Shown here one piece after another: positions 5,758-12,283 of a DNA stretch of 27,936 nucleotides. Made by a program: the position numbers and the translations under genes. The stretch's first letter is position 1, and each line of letters begins with the position of its first letter. The stretch lies in IMG/VR virus record IMGVR_UViG_3300031280_000014, positions 1-27,936 of that record; one strand, written 5' to 3'. The notes beneath the pieces were generated by a model. The model ran no database searches. It was given only the letters and a program-made list of their open reading frames with translations, and was not told where the DNA came from. This stretch comes from a virus.

Positions 5758-6531
5758 TCATTTCACCTCCAAGAGTTCCTGTTTGGTTATTTCAAAGACA
5801 ATATCAGCCTTTTTACCACTATGTAGTAGCCACTTACTCCCATCAAAACTAGGAACAAGCCCTCGTTCCCATAAATCTACTACTGGCTGATAGGGATATA
5901 CCCCTTTTTTGTGTTTAATATATTTCCACTCTTTGATATTAGGAAATAGCCTACCAATATACGCCCCGACGCTATCCCAGACGCTATCCCCGACGCTAGC
6001 CCCGACGCTATCCCAGACGCTATCCCCGACGCTAGCCCAGACGCTATCCCTGACGCTAACCCAGACGCTAACCCTGACGCTAGCCCTGACGCTATCCCAG
6101 ACGCTAACCCCGACGCTAGCCCTGACGCTAGCCCATTCTTTAAGTAATGCTATATCGCTCTTTGTCGGTTTAACCTTTCTTGATAGGGGATTGATAGGGT
6201 TAATAGCTTTGCTATATTGCCAGCCAAACAAAGCGTCTAAATCCTTAATTTCTTCCAAGATGTATAACTCTGTAAACCCCCACTTTGTTTTATCCCCACA
6301 GGCTGGCTTCCCTTCAACCCTATAAGCTGAACAAGGAATCCTAGCCCCCACGAAACAGTCATTGGAATTTTTACTTGCGTGGATTACTCCTCTTGAGCAA
6401 ACCCCTAGCTTCGGGTTAGGGTTGGGGCATTTGACAACCTTGCCTATAAAATCACGATAATTGATAGTTTTACCTGTGTAGAAATCCCAACCATCTGTGC
6501 GAGCTAATTTATAAGCCAATACTTTTCTCAT
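5758..6531 (-). CDS. Phage protein with 15 x WxSV-type tetrapeptide repeats
   Basis: A 257-aa protein in three parts. Residues 1-130 form a globular domain with three cysteines around 35-62 (KCPNPN, GVCSRG, DCFVGA), an HASKNS motif, and DKTKWGFTELYILEE. This resembles phage proteins of the DUF7666 type, in my view only loosely. Residues 133-192 are tetrapeptides of the form x-x-S-V (WASV, RASV, GVSV, WDSV, RDSV, GDSV). After residue 195 comes a second small domain (LFPNIKEWKYIKHKKGVYPY...VPSFDGSKWLLHSGKKA). The regular Val/Ser spacing suggests a solenoid or beta-helix rod. The gene overlaps the upstream one by 4 nt. Function unknown. Confidence 0.7.
   Translation of the reverse strand: MRKVLAYKLARTDGWDFYTGKTINYRDFIGKVVKCPNPNPKLGVCSRGVIHASKNSNDCFVGARIPCSAYRVEGKPACGDKTKWGFTELYILEEIKDLDALFGWQYSKAINPINPLSRKVKPTKSDIALLKEWASVRASVGVSVWDSVRASVRVSVWVSVRDSVWASVGDSVWDSVGASVGDSVWDSVGAYIGRLFPNIKEWKYIKHKKGVYPYQPVVDLWERGLVPSFDGSKWLLHSGKKADIVFEITKQELLEVK
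5956..6135 (-). repeat. 12-nt tandem repeat array (15 units) coding for xxSV
   Basis: Fifteen near-identical 12-nt units of the kind GACGCTATCCCA/GACGCTAGCCCT (plus strand) lie head to tail without spacers. Substitutions fall mostly in the first two codons of each unit, so Ser-Val stays fixed while W/R/G and A/D/V vary. Such arrays can expand or shrink by slippage while keeping the reading frame. Confidence 0.9.
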
Positions 6532-6725
6532 TTCACCTCCACCACTTTCTTCATCCCCTTCTCTACCCCTTGCCGTTCCCCTACCTTGAATGAGATTTCA
6601 GCTTGAACAATTCTATCCCTCTGAGATTCAGGTAATCCTGCAATCTTTTCCCATTCAGGTACGGACAAGCTACCTATAGCTATTGTCATTCCTCTATCAG
6701 TTAATACTGTGTCTTTAGCTTCCAT
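6528..6725 (-). CDS. Hypothetical 65-aa member of the AEISF/KEVVE family
   Basis: Preceded by AAGGAGGGCAATA. The N-terminal half (MEAKDTVLTDRGMTIAIG, then LSVPEWEKIAGLPE) is unique. The C-terminal half QAEISFKVGERQGVEKGMKK ending VVEVK matches the middle of the 108-aa protein at 2021-2347 (QAEISFGAGYKEGQ and GYKEVVD). It ends where the paralogues continue to LKEWG, so it is either a shorter form or truncated. Its stop overlaps the next start as ATGA. Confidence 0.65.
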   Translation of the reverse strand: MEAKDTVLTDRGMTIAIGSLSVPEWEKIAGLPESQRDRIVQAEISFKVGERQGVEKGMKKVVEVK

Positions 6726-6743
6726 TATTGCCCTCCTTTTTAT

Positions 6744-7379
6744 TCATCGCTTCCCTCCCTGCAATCTCGCCGACGGTATGTATTTCCTGGATACTATGAC
6801 TCCGGGGATGTTGGTGATACCTGACCTCACCCGGGTTCGTATCTTGGGCATCGATGGCTCGCAAAGATCCCTGGGGACAAGGGTAGGATCAACGATCTGA
6901 ATATCATAATCGTCCCGGTATGTCACACTTCCTAGATTAGTGCGTGATGTCTTGGGTAACTCCGGGGCGACTGGCTCGGCTAACGGCTGGATAATCTCGC
7001 CGGTATCCTTCGCCGCGGCGATGCGCGCCGCTTCCCGGGCTAGCACCGATAACCTGGCTGCCTCTATTACTGCTGCCTGATCTGCGTGGTAGTGGTTAAG
7101 CGCCCTATTAAGAGCATTGATGCCGTTGCTCAGTTTGTCGACATAGGGCTTGAAAAGCTCGATGATTCTCTTCTTGGACTCATCTAAAGGGCGCGTGAGA
7201 TCCTTTCGTTTCTCCTCTGCTTGTTTGACAGCAAACTTGGCAGATATTAATAAGTCCTCTGCCTGTTTCTGCTCCTGTTCGTTGGTGACATGAGGATTAT
7301 CAAGCCACCTTAATAGTATTTCTTGCTGGCATTCCAATTCTTTAACTGCGGTTTGTGGGTTGTCAGATGTGTCTATCAT
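6744..7379 (-). CDS. Conserved phage coiled-coil protein (211 aa)
   Basis: Residues 1-130 are charged helix, with heptad-like leucines around KQAEEKRKDLTRPLDESKKR and an alanine-rich stretch AREAARIAAAKDTG. The C-terminal 60 residues form a compact unit with DIQIVDPTLVPRDLCEPSMP, KIRTRVRSGIT and NIPGVIV. The LTRPLDESKKRI and VPRDLCEPSM...IPGV pattern recurs in phage early genes near ERF/RecT-type recombination proteins (recollection, not searched). Its DNA looks more GC-rich than its neighbours, which may mark separate acquisition. AAGGAGGCTTAAA precedes the start. Confidence 0.6.
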   Translation of the reverse strand: MIDTSDNPQTAVKELECQQEILLRWLDNPHVTNEQEQKQAEDLLISAKFAVKQAEEKRKDLTRPLDESKKRIIELFKPYVDKLSNGINALNRALNHYHADQAAVIEAARLSVLAREAARIAAAKDTGEIIQPLAEPVAPELPKTSRTNLGSVTYRDDYDIQIVDPTLVPRDLCEPSMPKIRTRVRSGITNIPGVIVSRKYIPSARLQGGKR

Positions 7380-7396
7380 TTTAAGCCTCCTTAATT

Positions 7397-7603
7397 TTAG
7401 CCATTAAGCTCCATTAACTGCCTGAAATTCTGTGCTGCCAATGCTTGCTCTCTAGTTATGCGGTAACTCCTCATTATGTAATCAATACTATCGCCACATT
7501 TCAGCATACCTTTAATAGAAGTAACTGGGATTCTAGTGCCTCTAATGCAATACGCACCGAATTGGATTCGCGGGTTGCGGCTGATTAAACTTTTAGGCTT
7601 CAT
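7397..7603 (-). CDS. DUF433-family antitoxin-like protein
   Basis: A 68-aa protein with the family pattern: NPRIQFGAYCI followed by RGTRIPV (21-27), then LKCGDSIDYIMRSY and ITREQALAA. DUF433 proteins (VapB45-like) are winged-helix or HTH antitoxins that normally sit beside a PIN-like or DUF5615 toxin. No such toxin is visible here: the downstream gene (6744-7379) is coiled-coil and the upstream 76-aa gene is not a nuclease. An orphan antitoxin could neutralise a host toxin or serve as a repressor. Confidence 0.78.
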   Translation of the reverse strand: MKPKSLISRNPRIQFGAYCIRGTRIPVTSIKGMLKCGDSIDYIMRSYRITREQALAAQNFRQLMELNG

Positions 7604-7614
7604 TCCTCTAGCCT

Positions 7615-7845
7615 CTAGCTTCTGCTCAATTTCTCAATCGCTCTATCTAATATCTCCGCCCTCTGTTCACAATGCTTATTCATCATAATTAACAGCGGGT
7701 TTGTCGGCTCGCTATCATCGGTATTTTCTGCCCACTTGCAATCACATTCCTGCCGGTATGCCCTTAAAATCCTCAAAGGGTAATCTTCATCGGGTGTTCC
7801 ATCTATGTGTAAAATTGGTTGTTGTGTTAATTCTGGTAGTTTCAT
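7615..7845 (-). CDS. Hypothetical 76-aa protein
   Basis: Begins MKLPELTQQPILHIDGTPDE, with a helix RILRAYRQECDCKWAENTDD that has two close cysteines and a charged C-terminal helix EQRAEILDRAIEKLSRS. AAGGGAGGGCTAA precedes the ATG. It lies just upstream of the DUF433 gene but has no acidic catalytic set like a PIN nuclease. Family unknown. Confidence 0.6.
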   Translation of the reverse strand: MKLPELTQQPILHIDGTPDEDYPLRILRAYRQECDCKWAENTDDSEPTNPLLIMMNKHCEQRAEILDRAIEKLSRS

Positions 7846-7860
7846 TTAGCCCTCCCTTGT

Positions 7861-8340
7861 TTATTTTTCAAGGCATCTTTCGATTAAATCGATTAAATCT
7901 CCAATGGGATGAACCCACTCTAAAGTCAGTCGGTTAATCGGTTCGCTGAAGATACGAGCGCCATATTGCTCACGGAACCAAAGCGACATATCTCCGTAGG
8001 TTTTGAATCCATCAAGTATTGCCTCTGAAATCATTATGCGCAGAGGGTGTGATGCTTCAGGGTGACAAAAAATACGCAGTTCCTTCTTGACTATCTTGGC
8101 AAGCCCTAGAATTTCCCGCTCCTTGCTTCTTGGCTTATAGACTATTTGAACAACCTCGCCTATATACCAATCTCTGTCTTTGCGAGGAAAACGGAATGTT
8201 GTGAATTGAGGATTGTTTAGCTTATCCCAATGATGGGAGAAGCCTAGAACACGACCCTTTTTGAAGGCACCCTGATTAAAAGTCAGGTGCTCTATCCTAT
8301 CTGAGCTAACGGCCCGATTGTCTTTTAATGGGTGTTTCAT
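7861..8340 (-). CDS. ASCH/PUA-like domain protein
   Basis: A 159-aa protein whose central part fits an ASCH-type beta barrel. TTFRFPRKDRDWYIGEVVQI (47-66) is the canonical first strand plus the 'Gd.v.i' turn, YKPRSKEREILGLAKI (68-83) gives the next strand, and a helix ISEAILDGFKTYGDMSLWFR (104-123) and a final strand INRLTLEWV follow. ASCH proteins bind RNA or modified bases; some are nucleases or amidohydrolases, and many phages carry them near regulators. The catalytic set of the amidohydrolase type cannot be confirmed. Its start overlaps the preceding stop as ATGA. Confidence 0.7.
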   Translation of the reverse strand: MKHPLKDNRAVSSDRIEHLTFNQGAFKKGRVLGFSHHWDKLNNPQFTTFRFPRKDRDWYIGEVVQIVYKPRSKEREILGLAKIVKKELRIFCHPEASHPLRIMISEAILDGFKTYGDMSLWFREQYGARIFSEPINRLTLEWVHPIGDLIDLIERCLEK

Positions 8341-8561
8341 TCTTCTATCAACACTAATTTTGCTGGTACACCATAGACATCCCCTATATTCGCTCTGACA
8401 GGTAGGGCAATGTGTGTAACTTTAAGTTTCTTTTCCCTGGCTTCATCAATCTTATCTTTTATAGAGGCATATGGTATTTCATAGCATAAACGATAAGGAG
8501 ATTCGTTATCTTCAGGCGGATAATGAATAGGAACACCCGTTTTACTTTTTGAGGAACTCAT
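8337..8561 (-). CDS. Hypothetical 74-aa protein
   Basis: The start at 8561 (MSSSKSKTGVP) follows AGGAG at 9-nt spacing; the longer frame starting MAWYWLQEN overlaps the HTH gene more and has no clear site. The protein has a proline-rich N-terminus, a helix ASIKDKIDEAREKKLKVTHI and a closing strand pair ending VPAKLVLIEE. It sits between the HTH and ASCH-like genes at the head of the early operon. No function recognised. Confidence 0.55.
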   Translation of the reverse strand: MSSSKSKTGVPIHYPPEDNESPYRLCYEIPYASIKDKIDEAREKKLKVTHIALPVRANIGDVYGVPAKLVLIEE

Positions 8562-8757
8562 TGATTGATTCTCCTGTAACCAATACCATGCCATATTTCC
8601 TGACTTTTCGTAGATTCCCGACTTTTATATGGTAGTAAATAGTCTTCGTATCTCTATTAAGCATCTTTGCTGTTTCGCTAACGGAATGCAAATCATTCCT
8701 TTTGAGTGTCTTGGTAAATAGTCTCTGAGGTATCCTTCTTAAAGTTTCTAGTTTCAT
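8542..8757 (-). CDS. HTH (excisionase/MerR-type) DNA-binding protein, leaderless
   Basis: A 71-aa protein starting MKLETLRRIP. Residues 24-55 give a helix-turn-helix of the HTH_17 type (LHSVSETAKMLNRDTKTIYY, then HIKVGNLRKVRK), followed by a wing and a last helix ESINEFLKK, as in excisionases and small phage regulators. The upstream ATG at 8775 cannot be used with the promoter found here because it lies inside the -10 box. With the TSS expected near 8760, the ATG at 8757 would start a nearly leaderless mRNA. As first gene of the early operon it could be an autoregulator or excisionase. Confidence 0.75.
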   Translation of the reverse strand: MKLETLRRIPQRLFTKTLKRNDLHSVSETAKMLNRDTKTIYYHIKVGNLRKVRKYGMVLVTGESINEFLKK

Positions 8758-8766
8758 GTTGGGATA

Positions 8767-8795
8767 ATTATACAAACCCCTGTTTTATTTGTCAA
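8767..8795 (-). promoter_or_regulatory. Consensus sigma-70 promoter of the leftward early operon
   Basis: On the minus strand TTGACA (8795-8790) and TATAAT (8772-8767) both match consensus perfectly with a 17-bp spacer. The predicted TSS is near 8760, about 3 nt before the HTH gene's ATG. The palindrome ATAATTAT (8764-8771) overlaps the -10 box and is a plausible operator. The promoter lies directly downstream of the late-operon terminator. Confidence 0.9.
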
Positions 8796-8811
8796 GCCCC
8801 CTGCCGATAAA

Positions 8812-8840
8812 CAAAGAAAATTGCCCCCATTTCTGGAGGC
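8812..8840 (-). terminator. Intrinsic terminator of the leftward late operon
   Basis: On the minus strand GCCTCC (8840-8835), loop AGAAAT, GGGGGC (8828-8823) forms a 6-bp stem with one G-U pair, followed by AATTTTCTTT. It lies after the last late gene (9009) and before the early promoter (8767-8795), so it insulates the two units. The stem is short but GC-rich and has a usable U-tract. Confidence 0.7.
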
Positions 8841-9008
8841 TAATTAAAGTTTGCTTTAACAACATTCATTCTTATTAAAGGAATCGCTTATTTAGTTTAA
8901 TTACCCATCCCGGGTATTATCTTACCCATATTGAGTAACGTGGAGTATATGTTCGTCAGATGGAGTGGAAGTAGTGGCAAAGGCTAAACGCCTTGTAGCG
9001 TTGATTAT
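8841..9008. other. Intergenic region between late operon and its terminator
   Basis: No convincing gene. It contains a palindrome TTAAAG/CTTTAA (8844-8859), a CTTATTAAAG motif (8871-8880) also present at 21995 and 22025, and TTACCCAT repeated at 8901 and 8922 (21 bp apart, two helical turns). TACCC/GGGTA can pair within 8902-8916, and AAGGC/GCCTT at 8980-8994 forms a small hairpin. These could be regulator sites or decay signals; nothing is proven. Confidence 0.5.
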
Positions 9009-9251
9009 TCAAGGGGAAGTTGGCTTATTCTCAGGGACTTCGCCTTTATAAGCGTCAGGGACTTCCTTTTTCTTTGGTGATGGAGATTCGGCAGTTAAAA
9101 GAGCCTTTACCAAGCAGGCATGGCACATATACTTTACTTCATTTATGTTGCCATGAGGAAAGGTTATTACTGCGAACGAGCCAACCTCGCTGCCACACCG
9201 GTGACACTTTCCTTTATTGCGTCTATACAATGGCGGGTCTTTTCTTCTCAT
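9009..9251 (-). CDS. Small zinc-ribbon protein (80 aa)
   Basis: The start at 9251 (MRRKDPPLYR) follows GGAG and overlaps the upstream stop as ATGA. The much longer frame reaching 9455 overlaps another gene almost fully and was not used. C16-x2-C19 and C43-x2-C46 make a zinc ribbon (GKCHRCGSEVG, YMCHACLVK), followed by a lysine- and proline-rich tail. It is the last gene of the late operon before the terminator. A regulatory or packaging-accessory role is possible, but no specific family is recognised. Confidence 0.7.
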   Translation of the reverse strand: MRRKDPPLYRRNKGKCHRCGSEVGSFAVITFPHGNINEVKYMCHACLVKALLTAESPSPKKKEVPDAYKGEVPENKPTSP

Positions 9252-9472
9252 ATCACTCCTAATACATAAGCTAAAATAACAGACATTAAAATAAGAACCA
9301 CCGCTAATATCCCAGCTTGGTAGGCAAATTTGTTTCCGAGCTTCCCGACTGCTTTGTCCATACGAGTTATTTTCTTGTCCATAGTAGGCAGGTGGTTGTC
9401 CATAATAGCCTTGACATCCGCCTTGAGTTCGTCCAAATCGCCTTCTCTGGGGCACTTAAATTCATTTTCCAT
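9248..9472 (-). CDS. XhlA-like small membrane protein, candidate holin
   Basis: A 74-aa protein with a charged N-terminal coiled coil (DLDELKADVKAIMDN, MDKKITRMDKAVGKL) and one C-terminal hydrophobic helix at about 52-73 (GILAVVLILMSVILAYVLGV). This layout matches the hemolysin XhlA/small holin family found beside phage lysis genes. The start overlaps its neighbour. A spanin or tail-associated membrane protein is the alternative. An endolysin is not seen next to it, which lowers certainty. Confidence 0.6.
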   Translation of the reverse strand: MENEFKCPREGDLDELKADVKAIMDNHLPTMDKKITRMDKAVGKLGNKFAYQAGILAVVLILMSVILAYVLGVI

Positions 9473-9692
9473 CGCCGTCCATCCTTTTTAATACTCTTAT
9501 TTCCCCCTCGATTTTGAGGGCTTCCTGGAGTAGCAATTCTCTTTGGTGGTCTAGTGCCTCTATTTGAACCATTCCCTTTTCCCCTAGAGCTTCGCGAATT
9601 ATCTGTTGCTTTTGCGGACCTATGAGATTCGTTCTATCCACCACTTCCTGCTGCCTTTTCTTTGCGTCTGCTAGTTCCTGCTTTACATTCAT
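9462..9692 (-). CDS. Hypothetical 76-aa coiled-coil protein
   Basis: Highly charged and helical from end to end (MNVKQELADAKKRQQEVVDR ... LLLQEALKIEGEIRVL). Its start overlaps the stop of the tail hub/tip gene (ATGA). Small coiled-coil proteins between tail tip and holin genes are common in phages and may be tail accessories, but no family is assigned. Confidence 0.6.
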   Translation of the reverse strand: MNVKQELADAKKRQQEVVDRTNLIGPQKQQIIREALGEKGMVQIEALDHQRELLLQEALKIEGEIRVLKRMDGDGK

Positions 9693-11764
9693 ACTTTCTC
9701 CTCTAAATTATCCACTTTGTCAGCTAATTGCCTAATTGCTCCAGCAAGTAATCCCATCATATTGCCTAAATCCATAAACTCGCCTTCCTTTACCTCATCG
9801 GGTACAGTAGCAATATCTATTAAGTCTGAATCTGCTTTGGCTTTTATTTGCCTGAGTAGCCCGATATCATCATGCTTTTGGAAGGTACTCCAGTCCTTAA
9901 AACGCAGATGATTAACATAAGCGTAAAGCCAGTACTTTGTGCTTGTTCCCAAATATTCATCACCTGTATAGGGCAATAAATCGGCCACTGCATAGATACT
10001 CCCTATATTTGGGCTAATCCAGATATCCCCACCGCTTGTATAAAATGTGAGTCCAGAGGCACTTTCATATATGTAACCTTCTTTTGTGCCAGACTTAAAT
10101 CTCAATAAATTCGCACTACCCTCAAACTTTATGCCGTCTCCATCTATTTTTACATCTCCAGCACCAGCATAAATTGCCCCATCGCTCCCTACATAGCATT
10201 GTATTGTTCCCGATTTAGTGGCTCTTGTGGTCAGGGCATTATTAACCCCGTAGATATTGATGCCGTGATCAGCGTCTATCTCTACTCCACTCTCGTTGTA
10301 CCATTCGCCATCTTTTTCTGTTGTTGACAAGAGAATATGCCCTGCTGATATGTCGGTTGCAGCAACTAGCCCATAAGTTCCCGTTGTAACCTGGTCGAGT
10401 AAAACTAAACCACCTGCTGTTAATGCTGCACTCTGGACCCGCTGGTAAGTTCCCCCATCATCAATATCGTCAAGGTCTCCTGAAATCTGAGCGAGAATAA
10501 CTATCCCCTCAGCGGTTAATTGAGTGCTTAAAATCCTCTGGTAAGTGTCGCCGTCATCAATGTCGTCTAGTCTAATATGATTGGCATACAGCGTATCAAC
10601 TGAAAGCCTCTCAAAGTAAGCACCTGTGTCGCTGTTAATCTCGATGTCGTTTAATAACTTCCTGACCGTCAGCCAGTCCCCGAAGCTGAAAGATAATTGA
10701 TACTTCCCCGGGGAGTATGTTCTTGTTAATGAGCCAATGTTCCCTGTCCTACTATCATCTTCCCTCTCATCTGTCACTTTCACATAGTCAAACACTTCCG
10801 CGCCAACATTCATCGGGACATTGGCGGCACCCATCTCAGCGTTTAATTGATATTTGGAAAGGATCGCCTCTGCTATGTCCTCAGCCTCGTCATTACTTTG
10901 CAACCGCATCTGGCGGTATTCTGTTTTAGGCAAGAGTGCATAAGAAGTTGGGTCGGTTTTATTGCCAGAGTATTGAGGATCATCATCGGTTCGGCTTTCT
11001 ACAACGACTTTGTTCGGTATGACCAGGGTTTTTCTGTAGGCTTTAGCGAAGAAGCTGTGATATGTGTCCGCTAAGCTATACTCATAGTCAAATACCTCTC
11101 CGCTCGTGGTTGGTTCAAGAATATGAATCTTCTCATCGCCGCCGTACCTTATAACACATTTGGTATAATCCAATAACCTTCTTATCGCGGCTAATCTGCT
11201 CCCGTTCTTGTAAATCCTGAAAGAATCTTTTGGCTGATAACTGTCAACCAGACTATCCTCAGAATCCCACTCTACGGTGTAGGCTACGCAATCGCCAAAG
11301 GCGGTCATAGAGGTATCTAATATGTCGTTGATAATATCCTTGACTGTCTTACTATCGTCTTCATCCGGTACGTAAGATTCGCTGGCTCTGTCCTCTGCTA
11401 ACATATTAGGAATACCCACCATGGTTAAAGTGCAGGTCAGCTTTCCTTCGGATGAATCTAATTGCTCTGCTATCACCCAAAGAGGAGCAGCATCGGAGAA
11501 CTCTTCACCGTCTTCGGTGATTAAACCCCAGGATAAAACAGCCTTGTATCCTTTCAAATCTAAATCGGTAAAATACCCATCAGAATTATCGCAGACTAAT
11601 TTGCATGAAGCCCGATAAGGCTCTTCCTCATGGCTGAGACTAAGGATAACATCTTCCCTCAAGGTTACAGTCGTTGCCCCTTGTGTAAGAGTGATTTTAA
11701 CAATAGGGTCGAGCGAATCCTTCTTCTGATATGCTTCTAACTTAGTGGCAGATAAGTCCCTCAT
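9689..11764 (-). CDS. Tail hub/tip-type protein with fibre-like C-terminal half
   Basis: A 691-aa protein. Residues 1-370 look like a tail hub: a beta-rich start with EEPYRASCKLVCDNSDG, mixed strands around 170-260, and GDWLTVRKLLNDI (362-374) ending the domain. Next comes a segment with two copies of a 30-residue unit, LDDIDDGxTYQR...LTAxGxV (399-428, 431-460). Then follows a glycine-rich beta fibre (DGAIYAGAGDVKIDG, GIKFEGSANLLRF). The end, GLLRQIKAK...MGLLAGAIRQLADKVDNLEE, resembles a trimeric coiled-coil tip or chaperone-like end. It is inferred to close the tail tube and carry a receptor-binding tip. The exact tail type is unclear. Confidence 0.7.
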   Translation of the reverse strand: MRDLSATKLEAYQKKDSLDPIVKITLTQGATTVTLREDVILSLSHEEEPYRASCKLVCDNSDGYFTDLDLKGYKAVLSWGLITEDGEEFSDAAPLWVIAEQLDSSEGKLTCTLTMVGIPNMLAEDRASESYVPDEDDSKTVKDIINDILDTSMTAFGDCVAYTVEWDSEDSLVDSYQPKDSFRIYKNGSRLAAIRRLLDYTKCVIRYGGDEKIHILEPTTSGEVFDYEYSLADTYHSFFAKAYRKTLVIPNKVVVESRTDDDPQYSGNKTDPTSYALLPKTEYRQMRLQSNDEAEDIAEAILSKYQLNAEMGAANVPMNVGAEVFDYVKVTDEREDDSRTGNIGSLTRTYSPGKYQLSFSFGDWLTVRKLLNDIEINSDTGAYFERLSVDTLYANHIRLDDIDDGDTYQRILSTQLTAEGIVILAQISGDLDDIDDGGTYQRVQSAALTAGGLVLLDQVTTGTYGLVAATDISAGHILLSTTEKDGEWYNESGVEIDADHGINIYGVNNALTTRATKSGTIQCYVGSDGAIYAGAGDVKIDGDGIKFEGSANLLRFKSGTKEGYIYESASGLTFYTSGGDIWISPNIGSIYAVADLLPYTGDEYLGTSTKYWLYAYVNHLRFKDWSTFQKHDDIGLLRQIKAKADSDLIDIATVPDEVKEGEFMDLGNMMGLLAGAIRQLADKVDNLEEKV

Positions 11765-12282
11765 AATCCCGCTTTTACCTCAAAGTTGAATGTCGCTACG
11801 CTAGACTTAGCAGTTGCACCAGTGCCGTCAACAGTCCATACTTCACCTGGCCAACTCCCTTCAGGGCTGTCAGCGTCGGTATAGTAGAAATAATCAAACT
11901 CCCCGTCTTCATCGCCATTCTTTGTCATAGTTGCACCCAGAAGAGCGGAAGTCGTGTTAGTTGTTTCCTCATCTTCAGCAGTTAGAGCCTCGCCAGACTG
12001 CCATACACCAGTCACCCGCTGGAGTTCCAAAGTCGTACCATCGGGCATAGATATAATAACGCCTGTAGCCTCTGAAGTTCCGCCCGTTACAATATCGCCA
12101 GCAGTAAAGCCTGAACTGTCCGCAACACTAATATAACCCGCCTTCTGCACACCGTCAGGGTCGGCGATAATGACCTTAATTGAGCCCGTTGGGTCTGTAA
12201 GAGTTCTAGCCAGATTATAGACATAGGCTCTTATCAATACCGTTGACTTACTTATAAATTTTACAATGACATCAATTCCCAT
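11761..12282 (-). CDS. Tail-associated beta protein with an inserted repeat-type module
   Basis: A 173-aa protein. The N-terminal strands SKSTVLIRAYVYNLARTLTD and GSIKVIIADPDGV look like a tail/baseplate adaptor with an immunoglobulin-like fold. Residues about 50-95 (SSGFTAGDIVTGGTSEATGV, then TTLELQRVTGVWQSGEALT) form a module found in many phage structural proteins. The last third returns to the parent fold with YFYYTDADSPEGSWPGEVW and a final strand. It is placed between the large adhesin (12284) and the hub (9689) genes, and start and stop overlap or abut both. Confidence 0.55.
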   Translation of the reverse strand: MGIDVIVKFISKSTVLIRAYVYNLARTLTDPTGSIKVIIADPDGVQKAGYISVADSSGFTAGDIVTGGTSEATGVIISMPDGTTLELQRVTGVWQSGEALTAEDEETTNTTSALLGATMTKNGDEDGEFDYFYYTDADSPEGSWPGEVWTVDGTGATAKSSVATFNFEVKAGL

Positions 12283-12283
12283 T

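Noticed and set aside
5956-6135. Repeat array considered as CRISPR
   Set aside because: Units are 12 nt, contiguous and in frame; no unique spacers and no cas genes.
5909-6325. Plus-strand frame rich in TLSQTLxP repeats
   Set aside because: It is the antisense reading of the 12-nt repeat array; the minus strand has flanking domains and overlaps with neighbours.
7615-7845. 76-aa gene considered as the toxin partner of the DUF433 protein
   Set aside because: It lacks the conserved acidic residues and fold pattern of PIN-type nucleases.
8758-8775. Longer start MYNYPN for the HTH protein at 8775
   Set aside because: The codon lies within the -10 hexamer of the promoter, so it would not be transcribed from it.
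9252-9455. Longer form of the zinc-ribbon gene reaching 9455
   Set aside because: The added part overlaps the XhlA-like gene almost fully in another frame; 9251 has a ribosome site and ATGA overlap.
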